From contig BAAHQB010000176.1 in NCBI GenBank assembly GCA_054601695.1, positions 62,001 through 126,000 on the forward strand: a stretch of 64,000 nucleotides of DNA, given 5' to 3'. Made by a program: the position numbers and the translations under genes. The notes under the pieces were generated by a model. The model made no database searches, was not told the DNA's origin, and was given only the letters and a program-made list of their open reading frames with translations. This stretch comes from Amorphochlora amoebiformis (lineage: Eukaryota > Cercozoa > Chlorarachniophyceae). This document shows positions 1 through 13,245 of the stretch, piece after piece; the first letter of the stretch is position 1; every line of letters begins with the position of its first letter.

Positions 1-199
1 CGCGTAAGTCTGGATGTATATATTATATACATATATTTATTGTATATATATATATATATGTGTATTAGACAAATATATATATATATTAATATCATAGGTG
101 GATTTTTGTATTGTATGTATAATTGTAATGAACTTATGCCTATATGATATATGTGTATAATATATGCCTTATATGTGTGTAATATATATATATATATAA

Positions 200-236
<37 letters not shown>

Positions 237-372
237 AAATATATATATATATATATACATCGATATATACAAACATACATATTTACATAATTGCATATCT
301 ATATATACTATATATGTATACATTTTATACTTATATATGTGAATGATGTATATCTACATAATATGTATTCAG
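1..372. repeat. TA-rich microsatellite, no gene seen
   Basis: Almost pure TA with scattered TG/CA interruptions. Only a few short mixed stretches occur, and none has paired splice signals with an open frame. It may be intron sequence of the gene whose exon begins at 373. Confidence 0.8.
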
Positions 373-454
373 ATTTTGAGGGATTTTTCATTTATTGACG
401 AGAAGGAGAATACCGTTGCATATGCTTCTCATATAGAAGTCAGATCTCAAACAA

Positions 455-491
<37 letters not shown>

Positions 492-497
492 CATATT

Positions 498-558
<61 letters not shown>

Positions 559-651
559 CGTGTGTATATTGATTTATTCATATATATATATGTATATTGA
601 TTTATTCATATATATATATATATATATATGTATTATTATTAGTATTATTAT

Positions 652-689
<38 letters not shown>

Positions 690-720
690 CCTTTACCAGT
701 ATACATATACATATATGTAG

Positions 721-752
<32 letters not shown>

Positions 753-1094
753 TATATAAATATATATATATATACATATACGTATGAGTGGATATGTATA
801 CATTATTATATATATATGTATATATACTGATATATATTTCTATATGGTAATACATGTAACATATGTATGTAGATACGTGTATATGTATATATATATATAT
901 AAATGTATATATATATATATATATTCAACATATAAACTGTAGATATGTATGTATTCAACTATGTACTATAAATAATTATAATATTTAAATATAGCGTAGC
1001 ATACATATAGAAATATACATTTAGGATCGGGATGACATAGTGAAGAAGTACTTTAGCATTCTACGAAATACAATCACAGCCCATTGTTTTAGAG
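373..1094 (+). CDS. Two exons of an unidentified intron-rich gene (partial)
   Basis: Exon 373-438 follows an acceptor TATTCAG and is open for 22 codons ([13 protein letters not shown]... ending ASHIE), with a GTCAGA donor. Exon 1025-1094 follows ATTTAG and is open for 23 codons plus one base ([15 protein letters not shown]... ending HCFR), with a GTACGA donor. The junction is in phase 0, and the joined peptide is hydrophilic and helix-like, unlike the Tyr/Ile strings coded by the TA repeats around it. Neither a start nor a stop codon was found, so more exons lie on both sides. It could be the 5' part of the gene at 2828-6081, but the exon ends in phase 1 and no linking exon was identified. 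No family is recognised. Confidence 0.45.
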
Positions 1095-1639
1095 GTACGA
1101 ATAACAATTAGAAAATATTTTGAACAATAAACAAATATAAAGAAAAGACGAGTTGGTACTCATTGCATTTGCGCATATGTAAACATGTATAATTATTAAA
1201 TATTTGTATGTGATATATAGTTATAAATATGTATATAATTTACATGCCTAAGGATTCTCTTATTATGTAAATACATATGCAATGTTCGCGTAAATGTGCT
1301 TGTATATAACTAACTATGTAACATGAACGCGTAATTGCATATGAAGTAAGTCCATGTATAAATATGTTCAGATGCATGATATAGCCTGTAATATATATAT
1401 GTAGATGTATACATATATATATATATATATGCAATTTTGTGTATATAATATATATAGGATATACTATCATTCGATGTCTTATTATTATGCAGAGTATCTA
1501 AAAACACACATATATATGTATATATACATATATACATATATGTATATGTACATACCAGCTCTCGTCACACCGCGAAACATGGTATTTGTTTCATTTAGGG
1601 TGTGGGTTAGGATAATTTGGCAATTGTTTGGATTCCCTT

Positions 1640-1930
1640 TTCTCTACTCTCTCTCTCTCTCTCTGGCTCCCTCGCTCTCGCTCTCTCTATCTCTCGCTCT
1701 CGTTCTCACTCTCTCCCTCTCGCTCTCATACTCGCTCTCTTACTCTCTCGCTCTCGCTCTTTAACTCACTCGCTCTCACACTCTCTCGCTCTCTCACACT
1801 CTCGCTCTCGCTCTCTCACACTCTCGCTCTCGCTCTCTCACACTCTCGCTCTCGCTCTCTCACACTCTCGCTCTCGCTCTCTCACACTCTCGCTCTCGCT
1901 ATCTCACCTCTCGTTCCCTTCATTATCTTC
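1640..1930 (+). repeat. C/T-rich minisatellite
   Basis: Repeats of CTCTCACACTCTCGCTCTCG-like units, about 20-28 bases long and about eight near-identical, sit inside a longer pyrimidine tract. The pyrimidine strand is +. The Ser/Leu/Arg reading frames here are consequences of the repeat and are not annotated as genes. Confidence 0.9.
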
Positions 1931-2068
1931 GCTCTTCATTTCTGATCAAGTTTTGTCTCTCTCGCTCTGAACACTCTCTCTATATTTATGCTTTTCTCAA
2001 TCTGTGTAGAAGTCCATCTTCCTCTGCTTCCTCTTAATACCTTTGGTTTTTTCATTTTTATTTTTTTT

Positions 2069-2111
<43 letters not shown>

Positions 2112-2189
2112 ATATATATATGTGCGTGTGTGTGTTTGTGCATGTGTGTGTGTGTGTGTTTATAAGCATATATGTATATAATATATATA

Positions 2190-2375
2190 TACATTCGTTC
2201 GAACCCCCTTTTTCCGCTCTTTTGCGCACTTTTTTCCCTCGTTCTAACACTTTCTCCGTCCTTTGCCGCTCTTTTTTCCTCGTTCGCACTCTCTTTTCTC
2301 TTTCGTGCTCTTTTCTTCCTTCCTCTTTCGCACTCTCTCTTATTTCGTTCACTTTCATATGTATGTTTTTGGTGA
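2190..2375 (+). repeat. Degenerate pyrimidine-rich tract
   Basis: C/T-rich sequence with GCACTCTTTT-like repeats, bounded by TA microsatellites. It reads openly on both strands (Phe/Leu/Ser on +, Lys/Arg/Glu on -), as a low-complexity tract would. No splice-site-bounded exon was found in it. Confidence 0.7.
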
Positions 2376-2457
2376 ACTCCAGCCATGTTTTAAGCAAGCT
2401 CTCAAGCTACTTATAGAGGTACACATATATTTACAAACATGAATATGTATAGTGCTG

Positions 2458-2501
<44 letters not shown>

Positions 2502-2503
2502 AT

Positions 2504-2534
<31 letters not shown>

Positions 2535-2827
2535 GTGTGTGTATACAAATATATATGTATATATGTGACGGTATGCTTATATTCTACATGTGTGTATATA
2601 TGTATATATGTATAATATATATATATACATATATGTATGTATATATTGATATATATATATATATATATATAAGAATATCTGTATACGACGATAGATAGAT
2701 TAAAGCCTAGTCCAGGAAAGTACCCATAAATGTACATATATATGTATACATGTCTTTTATGATATGTTTATATCTATATACCATATATTTAAGAATATCG
2801 TTATATCAGGCGACAGATAGGTCTAAT

Positions 2828-2927
2828 ATGAGCTTAGTGAAGGGAAGCTTGGACATATTCCGGCGGATGTTAAACTGGGCTAAGAATGCGGTCAAGGAGT
2901 CAGGGTATGCACATATATATATACATA

Positions 2928-2960
<33 letters not shown>

Positions 2961-3261
2961 ATTTGCATATATGTTTGTGTGTGTGTTTACGTACACATAT
3001 GTAATATATAATATGTACATATATATATATATATATATTTATATATACATATATATATATATATATGTATACATTTACATGTGTGTGTGATTGTGTTTGT
3101 GTGTTTTCATATAGGATAGCATGTCATAAATATGCATATATATATTAAATATATGTATATATATATATATATTATATCTATATAAATATATATAATATAT
3201 ATTAATATGACCGATTACATATTTATATAGGCCGATCGCAGACTTCTTCAAGGAACTTGTC

Positions 3262-3309
<48 letters not shown>

Positions 3310-3696
3310 TTATTATGGCCGATTATATACTTATGTAGGCCGGTCGCAGATTTCTTCAAGGAACCTGTCATAACATATATATATATATATGTATATATTA
3401 ACGTGGCCGATTATATACTTATGTAGGCCTATCGCAGATTTCTTCAAGGAGCTTTTAGGCCAAGAGCTAACGAGCGCAACAATACGGGTTGCAATATGCA
3501 TGCCAATATATATCAAAATATATACATATACATATATATAACAATATATATATATATATTTATATATATATATATACATATGTATATCTGTATATATGTA
3601 TATGTATGCATGTAATAATATATATACATGTATGTACATATATATATATATATATATATATGCATGTGTATAAACATATGGTATCTATGTATTATA

Positions 3697-3731
<35 letters not shown>

Positions 3732-4551
3732 CATATATATATACATACATACATACGTATATATATACATATATGGGTATATATACATTGTATATATATA
3801 TATATATATAATATATATATGTGCATATTATATCTACATAGTATTTGCATACATGTTCTCATACAGTGAGAATTACTCCTAAAAAACATCTTATTATAAA
3901 CATATACGTGCATGTATATATACATATACATCTATGTGTTTGTACATATTATATATATATATATATATATATATTATGGACATACACATGTTTAATATAT
4001 ATTATATATATAATATTAGTACATACGTATGTCCTGATTTACAATATATATATATATATGTATATATAAATACATATATATATAACGAAATATATATATA
4101 TAGACATATCTGTACAGGTTTATATACATGCATGTATTGCTTAGAGTATATATTAATTAATACGTAAAATAATTATATCAGGCTTGCTGTTCGCCGCATA
4201 TCGATCCGGGAGATGCTAAAGGCAAACATATACAAATTTATTTATACATTTATATAAACATATATAAATATATATATGTATATATATATATATACATTCA
4301 CATATATATATATATATAATATATATATATATATATTATATGTATTTATATTATATATATTTTGTGCGTGGGTTTGTGTATGGATGTATATTATATATGT
4401 ATATACATATAGATGTATACATTCTAGTATAATCTATACATGCATATGTAATATATATACATATATGCACAATATATATATATATATACATACATATGTA
4501 TACATTCTAATATAATCTATACATGCATATGTAATATATATACATATATGC

Positions 4552-4617
<66 letters not shown>

Positions 4618-4683
4618 AATATATATATATGTATAAATATATATATATATATATATATTATATGTACATTTGTATGTACATAG

Positions 4684-4720
<37 letters not shown>

Positions 4721-4798
4721 TATACATATACACACATATATATATATATATATATATGTGTATTCATGTATACATATGTTAAGGCATGTATGAACATA

Positions 4799-4830
<32 letters not shown>

Positions 4831-5178
4831 GTATTTATATATATATATATACATACGTACATATACAAATAAATAATATACATACATATATTTATATATA
4901 TGCATAAAGCATATATATATATATATATATATATGCATGTATATATACAATATAAAAATATAGTATATATATATATATATATATATATACATGAATGATT
5001 GTACATATACACACACATGCTAATGTATTATGTACTGCATTGTACATAATTAAGGAGATATATTTGAATTTAGCGAGCATGGTGATGATGTGCATAGCTG
5101 AGATTCACCTGCATCTGTCTGCGATATTTGGCAAAGAATTTGTTATGTTTCTCTCCACGCAACTGGTCGGGGGAACTG

Positions 5179-5243
<65 letters not shown>

Positions 5244-5280
5244 ATGTATATATATATATACGTTAATACGCATACACATG

Positions 5281-5314
<34 letters not shown>

Positions 5315-6081
5315 CAGCGCAGTGGTATAATAGATGGTTGTCCAGAATTCCATTGAAGTCCGTTTGGATTATGACGAATGATTATTGATAACTTTGTGTG
5401 GTAGCCGGTTATTACCTTTCTTCCTCTGGAACCCATGGGTTCCGTCAGTTCCGGGGTGCTTGGGTTCCGAAACCTTTTGGCCTACTAGTCGCGCCCTATC
5501 TAACCGTAGTCTGACGACAGTCTAACTCCTCGTAGTTAACTAGCTATAGGTTAAACGCTAGCTAGACATGCTGTAACAATACATATAAGAATTCATAAAT
5601 ATATACATATATATATATATATTTATTATGTATATATATATATATATAATATATATATATGTCATATATACACATATATATTTATATATATACAAATATA
5701 TATATATATATACGTATAAAGAGAAAGAAAGAAAGCAACTAATGATGTGGAGGGGGGAAAGTGAGGAAGGGAAAAGAAGTGAGAAAAATCAACAATAGCG
5801 AGAGAAAGTAGAGGTTGAATGAGAAAGGAAGATTGGCGAGAGAAATGGTGATCTGTGACTTGTACATATGACTTATACATATTTACATATGAATAAATGT
5901 TCAGGCAAATAGATCCCCAGCAGTGAGGATGTCTCTTCCCTTCCAGAAATACATCAAGTTCTGCGAAATGTGCGTCCCAGACTCAAGACTAGTTACAAAG
6001 TACGCTTTCACGGCCAGGGATAGCTTACGTGGTCTTATCGCCGAGATGCGTTGGCGACGAAGGCCTGCGAGTAGAACCTAA
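2828..6081 (+). CDS. Five-exon gene of unknown function, about 148 residues
   Basis: Model exons: 2828-2904, 3427-3487, 4182-4221, 5074-5165 and 5905-6081. It starts at ATG ([20 protein letters not shown]) and ends ...[11 protein letters not shown] then TAA. The phases at the four junctions are 2, 0, 1 and 0, and all join in frame. Exon 3 needs a GC donor (AAAG|GCAAAC), the weakest point of the model. The first intron carries two decayed copies of the exon 2 acceptor edge (3233-3264 and 3341-3372). The product is mainly helical, and the last exon is basic. Its segment SRLVTKYAF...DSLR...W.RRR faintly resembles the end of an MIF4G domain, but this is too weak to name it. An alternative last exon, 5323-5388, also fits in phase 0 and would stop at TGA. 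More 5' exons are possible. Confidence 0.5.
3233..3372 (+). repeat. Two decayed copies of the exon at 3427
   Basis: Segments at about 3233-3264 and 3341-3372 repeat the acceptor and first 30 or so bases of the exon at 3427 (TAGG, then GCCGATCGCAGACTTCTTCA-like). Each is separated by TA tract and a conserved GCCGATTATATACTTATGTAG-like lead-in. Neither copy has a donor. Confidence 0.75.
5389..5600. other. Non-repeat island, no coding call
   Basis: Mixed-composition sequence with many CTAG and short direct echoes (GTTCCG/GGTTCC). It has stops in all frames and no paired splice sites. If the gene upstream ends at 5388 this is its 3' flank; otherwise it is part of an intron. Confidence 0.5.
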
Positions 6082-6563
6082 GTAATATTATGTAATATTA
6101 TAATACGTATCCTCTAGACCCGAGAATCTTCAATTTGAACTCACGATTTAGAATAAGTAGACTCTAGAGACTTCGCTCTAATTTGCACATTGACATTACC
6201 GATTTATAAACTTCTACGCCGACTCAAACTAGACAACAGAAGACTAGCCAGAACATGCTCCATCGAGGCTCTTAGCCTAGTAAAAGACTAGAAAAGAATT
6301 GGTAGTAAATTTTATTATGAAACTTGGCGAGTACAGGAGGTAACGGTAACCACCCGAGTACGCTATCTACGTATATGTACATGTACGGTCTTATTTGCCT
6401 GCTCGTACTTGCTATACTCATATGTGAAGTACTAGCGTAACGATTCATAAGGTGAGACCATCGATTATCTCGATTAAGTTATCATAGTATAATAGCCCAA
6501 TGACTCACAGACTCAGGCCATCATAGTGACTTAGTAAGAGCTTTCATTCATAACTTCATTACT
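6082..6563. other. Intergenic region between convergent genes
   Basis: Unique sequence of about 480 bases, AT-rich with many stops and repeated GACTAG/CTAGAC words. It separates the stop of the + strand gene (6081) from the stop of the - strand zinc-finger gene (6564). No RNA gene or clear terminator could be recognised. Confidence 0.6.
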
Positions 6564-6710
6564 TCAGCTTAGCTTGCGCTTTTTCTTGGGAATCGAGCTA
6601 GTAGAGCTGTCTTTTGATGATGTATGTCTCCGATGCTCTGAAGATTTCCTGAGGTTTGAGCATGGTCAAGAGTATGTTGTACCTTTTTATATTCATGTAC
6701 ACATATCTAA

Positions 6711-6751
<41 letters not shown>

Positions 6752-6757
6752 TGATGT

Positions 6758-6797
<40 letters not shown>

Positions 6798-6821
6798 GTA
6801 CATATATACATTGATATGATA

Positions 6822-6894
<73 letters not shown>

Positions 6895-6912
6895 TGAACA
6901 TATATATATATT

Positions 6913-6945
<33 letters not shown>

Positions 6946-7072
6946 GTATATATATATATTCTAGATATTATACTTACATGTAATTCTATGTATACACATC
7001 TATATATAATACATTACATATTTATTATATCTACATGCATACACACTTATACATTATGTATATATATGTACA

Positions 7073-7151
<79 letters not shown>

Positions 7152-7536
7152 TATAACTTAATCATACACATGCATGTACAAACACAACATGTATAATCTA
7201 ATCTTACAAATGCATTTTCAGCTCTTGCACTGCCCCAAACAACTTGGAACATGCTGCACAGTACATCTTAATCCGAGATTTATGTCTTCGACCCCTAAAA
7301 CATGACGTTTATACAACGGCTATATGTAGGATACAGAAATATATACACACAAATATGCCACACACAAATACATGCGTGTATATATATATTTTTACATTTA
7401 TGTGTGTACGTATATACATATTTTATATACACGCAACACAAATATATATATACACACACACACATATATATATATATATATGTACGTATACATATATATA
7501 TATATATGTATATATATACATTTTAGTAAATACATA

Positions 7537-7571
<35 letters not shown>

Positions 7572-7648
7572 TTATATATATACCGTTTATGCTCCTCTAA
7601 CTCTACCTTTCGAGTTACTGTCATATCACACATCTTGCAGTATAATCC
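6564..7648 (-). CDS. Small zinc-finger protein with basic nuclear-localisation motif
   Basis: Read on the - strand. Exon 7648-7607 gives [14 protein letters not shown], exon 7266-7208 gives [19 protein letters not shown], and exon 6648-6564 gives LKSSEHRRH...[10 protein letters not shown] then TGA. Splice sites are good: a GTAAGA donor at 7207 and a CCTCAG acceptor at 6649. The phases are 0 and 2. The sequence shows C-x2-C, then C-x2-C-x12-H-x5-H in the pattern of a U1/JAZ-like C2H2 finger, followed by PKKKRK, a classical monopartite nuclear-localisation motif. A nuclear nucleic-acid-binding role is inferred. The gene could start at the ATG at 7266 (47 residues) or use the 7648 exon and others further up. 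The antisense frame over the last exon is also open but lacks recognisable motifs. Confidence 0.65.
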
Positions 7649-7695
<47 letters not shown>

Positions 7696-7699
7696 TAAA

Positions 7700-7854
7700 T
7701 ATAAATCTCGCAGTATAACCCCCAATATATATATATATATCTATGTATATATATATATATATCTATGTATATATATATATATACATGTAAACTTATACAC
7801 ACATAGATTCATTTATCTAGAATATGAATATATAGATGTATATATATATGTATA

Positions 7855-7887
<33 letters not shown>

Positions 7888-7933
7888 CCACATCCTTCAA
7901 CATGACTCCTAATATACATACATATACATATAC

Positions 7934-7970
<37 letters not shown>

Positions 7971-8099
7971 TACCTACATATATGCATATATATATATATA
8001 TATATATAATATAATATATCTGTATATAACGTACATATATATATATATACTTATATATATATATATACATGTATATATATATATATACAAATATATACA

Positions 8100-8130
<31 letters not shown>

Positions 8131-8300
8131 GTAATATATCACATGTATATATATATCACAAATTCTGCCATATATCCCCATTTGATATACACATACAAAC
8201 ACACATATATATATATGTATATATATATATACATATTTATATATATATATATATACATACATCTATATATACACATGTATATATACACTATCACAGCAAC
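7700..8300. repeat. TA tract with decayed copies of the zinc-finger exon edge
   Basis: Between TA runs, - strand copies of the start of the exon at 7648 recur near 7725, 7905 and 8170. They keep a GG..TATA..GC..GA pattern but have lost the cysteine codons to differing degrees. No intact exon was found here. Confidence 0.5.
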
Positions 8301-8364
8301 ACAAATAGCATAGTGAACGCATCTCGAACAATAGATGTTTTGACAGTATGAAAACATTGTAACA

Positions 8365-8570
8365 CTGGATATTGCTGGAGATCGCCGGAGATTCCTGGAG
8401 ATCGTCCCGATCGATAGTATCCAGTATCTAGCAGTATCTGTTGTAACGAGGCTTCCGAGCATTAAGTGACAGGGCGTGATGTCACGCCATGTAAGGTTTT
8501 CTGAAACGTTTTAAGCAGTGTTTGGGTTGTTCTAGAATATTCTAGATGCACACACCAAAAGTTTGATCAA
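8365..8570. repeat. Dispersed element, copy 1
   Basis: A GC-richer block containing GGAGATCGCCGGAGATTCC, then GATCGATAGTATCCAGTA, GGCTTCCGAGCATTAAGTG, GATGTCACGCCATGT and TTCTAGAATATTCTAGA. A block with the same order of motifs occurs at 56515-56700, and part of it in reverse orientation at 22315-22440. No long open frame or terminal inverted repeat was recognised. Confidence 0.6.
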
Positions 8571-8599
8571 ACCGTATTGAGTGGTAATCAAGTGGCGTA

Positions 8600-8750
8600 G
8601 TTTCCAAACGAGCTCTTCGACCAAATCTGGACTACGTGGCCATTTTTCGAACTACGTAGCCTATTTTCAACCAAATCTGGACTACGTAGCCAGTTTTCAA
8701 CCAAATCTCGACTACGTAGCCCAAATCTGGACTACGTAGCTACTTTTGTC
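8600..8750. repeat. Tandem repeat with CTACGTAG core
   Basis: Four to five copies of about 33 bases with the core AATCTGGACTACGTAGCC followed by TTTTCAACC. The core contains the palindrome CTACGTAG. It lies next to the dispersed element and upstream of the zinc-finger gene. Confidence 0.8.
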
Positions 8751-8799
8751 AGTTCGAAAAAGGTTTAATTGGCAGACTACCGTTTAAATGGACTGCGTT

Positions 8800-9076
8800 A
8801 ACAATATACAGATACATCTGTATCTATATGTACATATGTTATGTTGTATAGTTTGTGTATATGTTTACATAATCCTACTTTAATGCATGTGCATATGTAG
8901 TGCGCAAATGTAGATATGCGAATAATATATATATATATATATATGTACATGTGTACATGTGTATATATACATATGTATATATATATATATATGTATATAT
9001 AATATACATATATATATATATATATGTATATGTGTATATATATCTCTATGTGTATATAATACATACATATATATAT

Positions 9077-9150
<74 letters not shown>

Positions 9151-9257
9151 TAGATACATTTATTACAATATATACATATACGTATATGTTTTATATATTG
9201 TTTATGGTCATGTAGATATATATGTTATTCTACATTTATATATATATACACACACAA

Positions 9258-9310
<53 letters not shown>

Positions 9311-9380
9311 GCACACACAATATGCACATATATATATATATATATATATTCGATTTATATTAAATGTATGTATCTCAGCC
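8800..9380. repeat. TA/CA microsatellite, no gene seen
   Basis: Long TA runs with ATGTAC/CACACA interruptions. Two short mixed stretches (8800-8925 and 9150-9230) have no splice-bounded open frame that could be supported. Confidence 0.6.
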
Positions 9381-9381
9381 T

Positions 9382-9580
9382 TCAAATCCCTCGCTACGTG
9401 GGAAATAAACACGCATATATATATGTATATATATATATATATGTATATATTGTATGCACATGTAAGAAACCTACATGCAAGCATACACACACAAACATGC
9501 ATACATGCACACATATCCGACTTCTCTATACGTGCATATATACACATATACATGTTGATACGCTTATATATATACGTATA

Positions 9581-9621
<41 letters not shown>

Positions 9622-9638
9622 TAAACATACGTATATAA

Positions 9639-9681
<43 letters not shown>

Positions 9682-10948
9682 CATATAATCTACATATAAT
9701 CATATTATACTTACCATTGCCATCCTTTGAGATTTGATCTCGTCTCTATGTAGGGTGGTTAGGGTTAGGGTTACGGTTAGGGTTAGACTTAGGGTTAGAG
9801 TTAGGGTTAGGGTTAGGGTTAGGGTTAAGAGTTAGGGTTAGGGTTAGGGTTAGGGTTAGAATAAGATTTAGAGTCAGGGTTAGATTAGGTTTAGGGTTAG
9901 AGTACGGTTTAGAGTTAGTGTTAGGGTTAGGGTTAGGGTTAGATTTAGAGTTAGGGTTAGAGTTAGGGTTAGAGTTAGAGTTGGAGTTAGGGTTAGGGTT
10001 AACCCTAACCCTAACCCTAACCCTAACTCATTGTAGCCTTAACCCTAACTCTAACCTTAACCCTAACTCTAACCCTAACCCTGATCCTAACCCTAACTCT
10101 AACCCTAACTCTAACGCTAACTCTAAACCCTAACCCTAACCCTAACCCTAACCCTGACGATAACCCTAACTCTAACCCTAACTCTAACCCGAACTCTAAA
10201 TTTAACCCTAACCCCTACAGTTAAGGTTAGAGTTAGGGTTAGGGTTAGGATTAGGGTTATAGTTAAGGTTGGAGTTAGGGTTAAGGTTACAATGAGTTAG
10301 GGTCAGGGTTAGGGTTAGGGTTAGGGTTAGAGTTAGAGTTAAGGCTAGAGTTAGGATTAGGGTAAGAGTTAGTGTTAAGGTTAGAGTTAGGGTTAGGGTT
10401 AGAGTTAGAGTTAAGGTTAGACTTAGGCTTAGGGTTACAATGAGTTAGGGTTAGGGTTGGGGTTAGCGTTAGAGTTCGAGCTAAGGTTAGAGTTAGAGTT
10501 AGGGTTAGGATTGGAGTTATAGGCGTAGGGTTACAATCTAAGGTTCGGGTTAAGGTTGAGGTAAAAATTAAAAATAAATCTTAAGAGATAATCTCAGGAG
10601 AGTTGGGGCTAATGTTATCATTAGGGTTAAGGGTTAGGGTTTGGATAAGGGTTAGGGTTAGGGTTAAGGTTTACGGTTAGGCTTGGATTAGGGTTAAAGT
10701 CATTGTCTGTTATGATTAGATGTTAGGGCTATTGCTAGGGCTGGGGTTAGAGTATAGTAAGGTTAGTGATAGGGTTAGGGTTAAGCTAGTGATAGGGTAA
10801 GGGTGAGAGTGAGGATATATATAATGCTCAAAAACATATTTATAATATAGATATTGTTGCATATTTTTATAGGTGTTTATATGTTTCTTTTTTTCATTGA
10901 GATGTTTGTGTGTATCTATATTACATATTATTACGCAATACATATACG

Positions 10949-10981
<33 letters not shown>

Positions 10982-11040
10982 GTATGTATACATATATATA
11001 TATTTATTTAATGTATAATATATCTATCTATATATATATA

Positions 11041-11077
<37 letters not shown>

Positions 11078-11397
11078 GTATAGTATAGTACGGGCTTAGA
11101 GGATTAGTCGCATTTTTCTTTTTTCTTCTTTTTTTTTTTTTCATCGGATCCAATATCTTTTCGCGCATCCTATGTTATGTAATTACGTATATGCCTATAG
11201 GGATACATTGTAACGTTTGTGGTAAGACTGTGTATATATATACTTATTCGTATACCATATATATATATATGTACATATATATATATATATATATACATAT
11301 ACATAAATATACATGTATGTAAATTACCTATATATATATATATAAATATATATCTATGTATATTACCTATATATATATATATAAATATATATCTATG

Positions 11398-11436
<39 letters not shown>

Positions 11437-11513
11437 TATACATGTATGTATGTGTATGTGTGAATATTTGTAGGAATACCTCGCTACTAAATATAAAATT
11501 ACATACAAACGCG

Positions 11514-11551
<38 letters not shown>

Positions 11552-11678
11552 CACGTACATATATACGTATGTATATATATATATACATATATATATATAT
11601 ACATATATATGTATGTATATATATATATATATGTGTGTATGTATATAAGTATATATATATATGTGTGTACATATATAA

Positions 11679-11732
<54 letters not shown>

Positions 11733-11827
11733 ACACACACATGTTGTATGTATGTGTGTGCATGTTGAATATGTGCGTGATAGGGATACTTTGAAAAGTT
11801 GGTTGTAAGACTGCATATACATAATAC

Positions 11828-11863
<36 letters not shown>

Positions 11864-11875
11864 ATATATGTATAG

Positions 11876-11932
<57 letters not shown>

Positions 11933-12096
11933 ACTTTGTAAAGTTGGTGGTAAGAGAGTCAACGATGGTATTGCCCTCATAGTATTCTGGAAAACACTAA
12001 ATACATACATACTTGGATATGATATATATATATATATATATATACATATATACAATATATTAATACGCACATATATTTACCTTAATCGCCAGTACA

Positions 12097-12147
<51 letters not shown>

Positions 12148-12155
12148 TATATATA

Positions 12156-12217
<62 letters not shown>

Positions 12218-12292
12218 GAGCATTATATATATAGTTATTTATATAACAAGTTAAATATATGTATCTACATATATATATTATATATAGATGTA

Positions 12293-12344
<52 letters not shown>

Positions 12345-12374
12345 CGTTCACATATGCATACATACACACGCATA

Positions 12375-12409
<35 letters not shown>

Positions 12410-12467
12410 ATATATATATTATATATATATTTTATATATTATATATATATATATATTATATATATTG

Positions 12468-12509
<42 letters not shown>

Positions 12510-12669
12510 ATCTGTATGTATAGTATTGAAAAAAAGACATATTACCTCAGGCGGAAGCTCAGGAAATCTCTCTGCTGCTACCGCTATATATATGTATATA
12601 ATATATATATATATATTATATTTATATATATATATATAATATAATATAATGTATATGTATATATATATA

Positions 12670-12704
<35 letters not shown>

Positions 12705-12748
12705 GATATATATATCTGCCGATACCGCTATATGTATATATATGTGTA

Positions 12749-12789
<41 letters not shown>

Positions 12790-12842
12790 TTCATACATGC
12801 CATATCATGCGTATATATGTATATGCATATGGAAATATATTG

Positions 12843-12873
<31 letters not shown>

Positions 12874-13038
12874 TATGTATACTATATATATATATATAAA
12901 TATTTTATGTACATATATATGTATATACATATATACATTATATATATATATATATTATATATATATATATGTATATTATACATCGGTATTCCCTATAGTA
13001 AACAATATGTCATATAGACATATAAATATTGATATATG

Positions 13039-13069
<31 letters not shown>

Positions 13070-13139
13070 ATACTTATATGTATACTACGTATATATTTGT
13101 ACATATTACATAATATATATTATATATACACTGTGTATA

Positions 13140-13186
<47 letters not shown>

Positions 13187-13196
13187 GTGTATAAAT

Positions 13197-13245
<49 letters not shown>

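Noticed and set aside
343-787. Long open frames of Tyr/Ile/Val/Thr repeats over TA and TG tracts, here and throughout the window
   Set aside because: (TA)n has no stop codon in the ATA/TAT frames. These peptides reflect the microsatellite alone, occur on both strands, and have no splice or start context.
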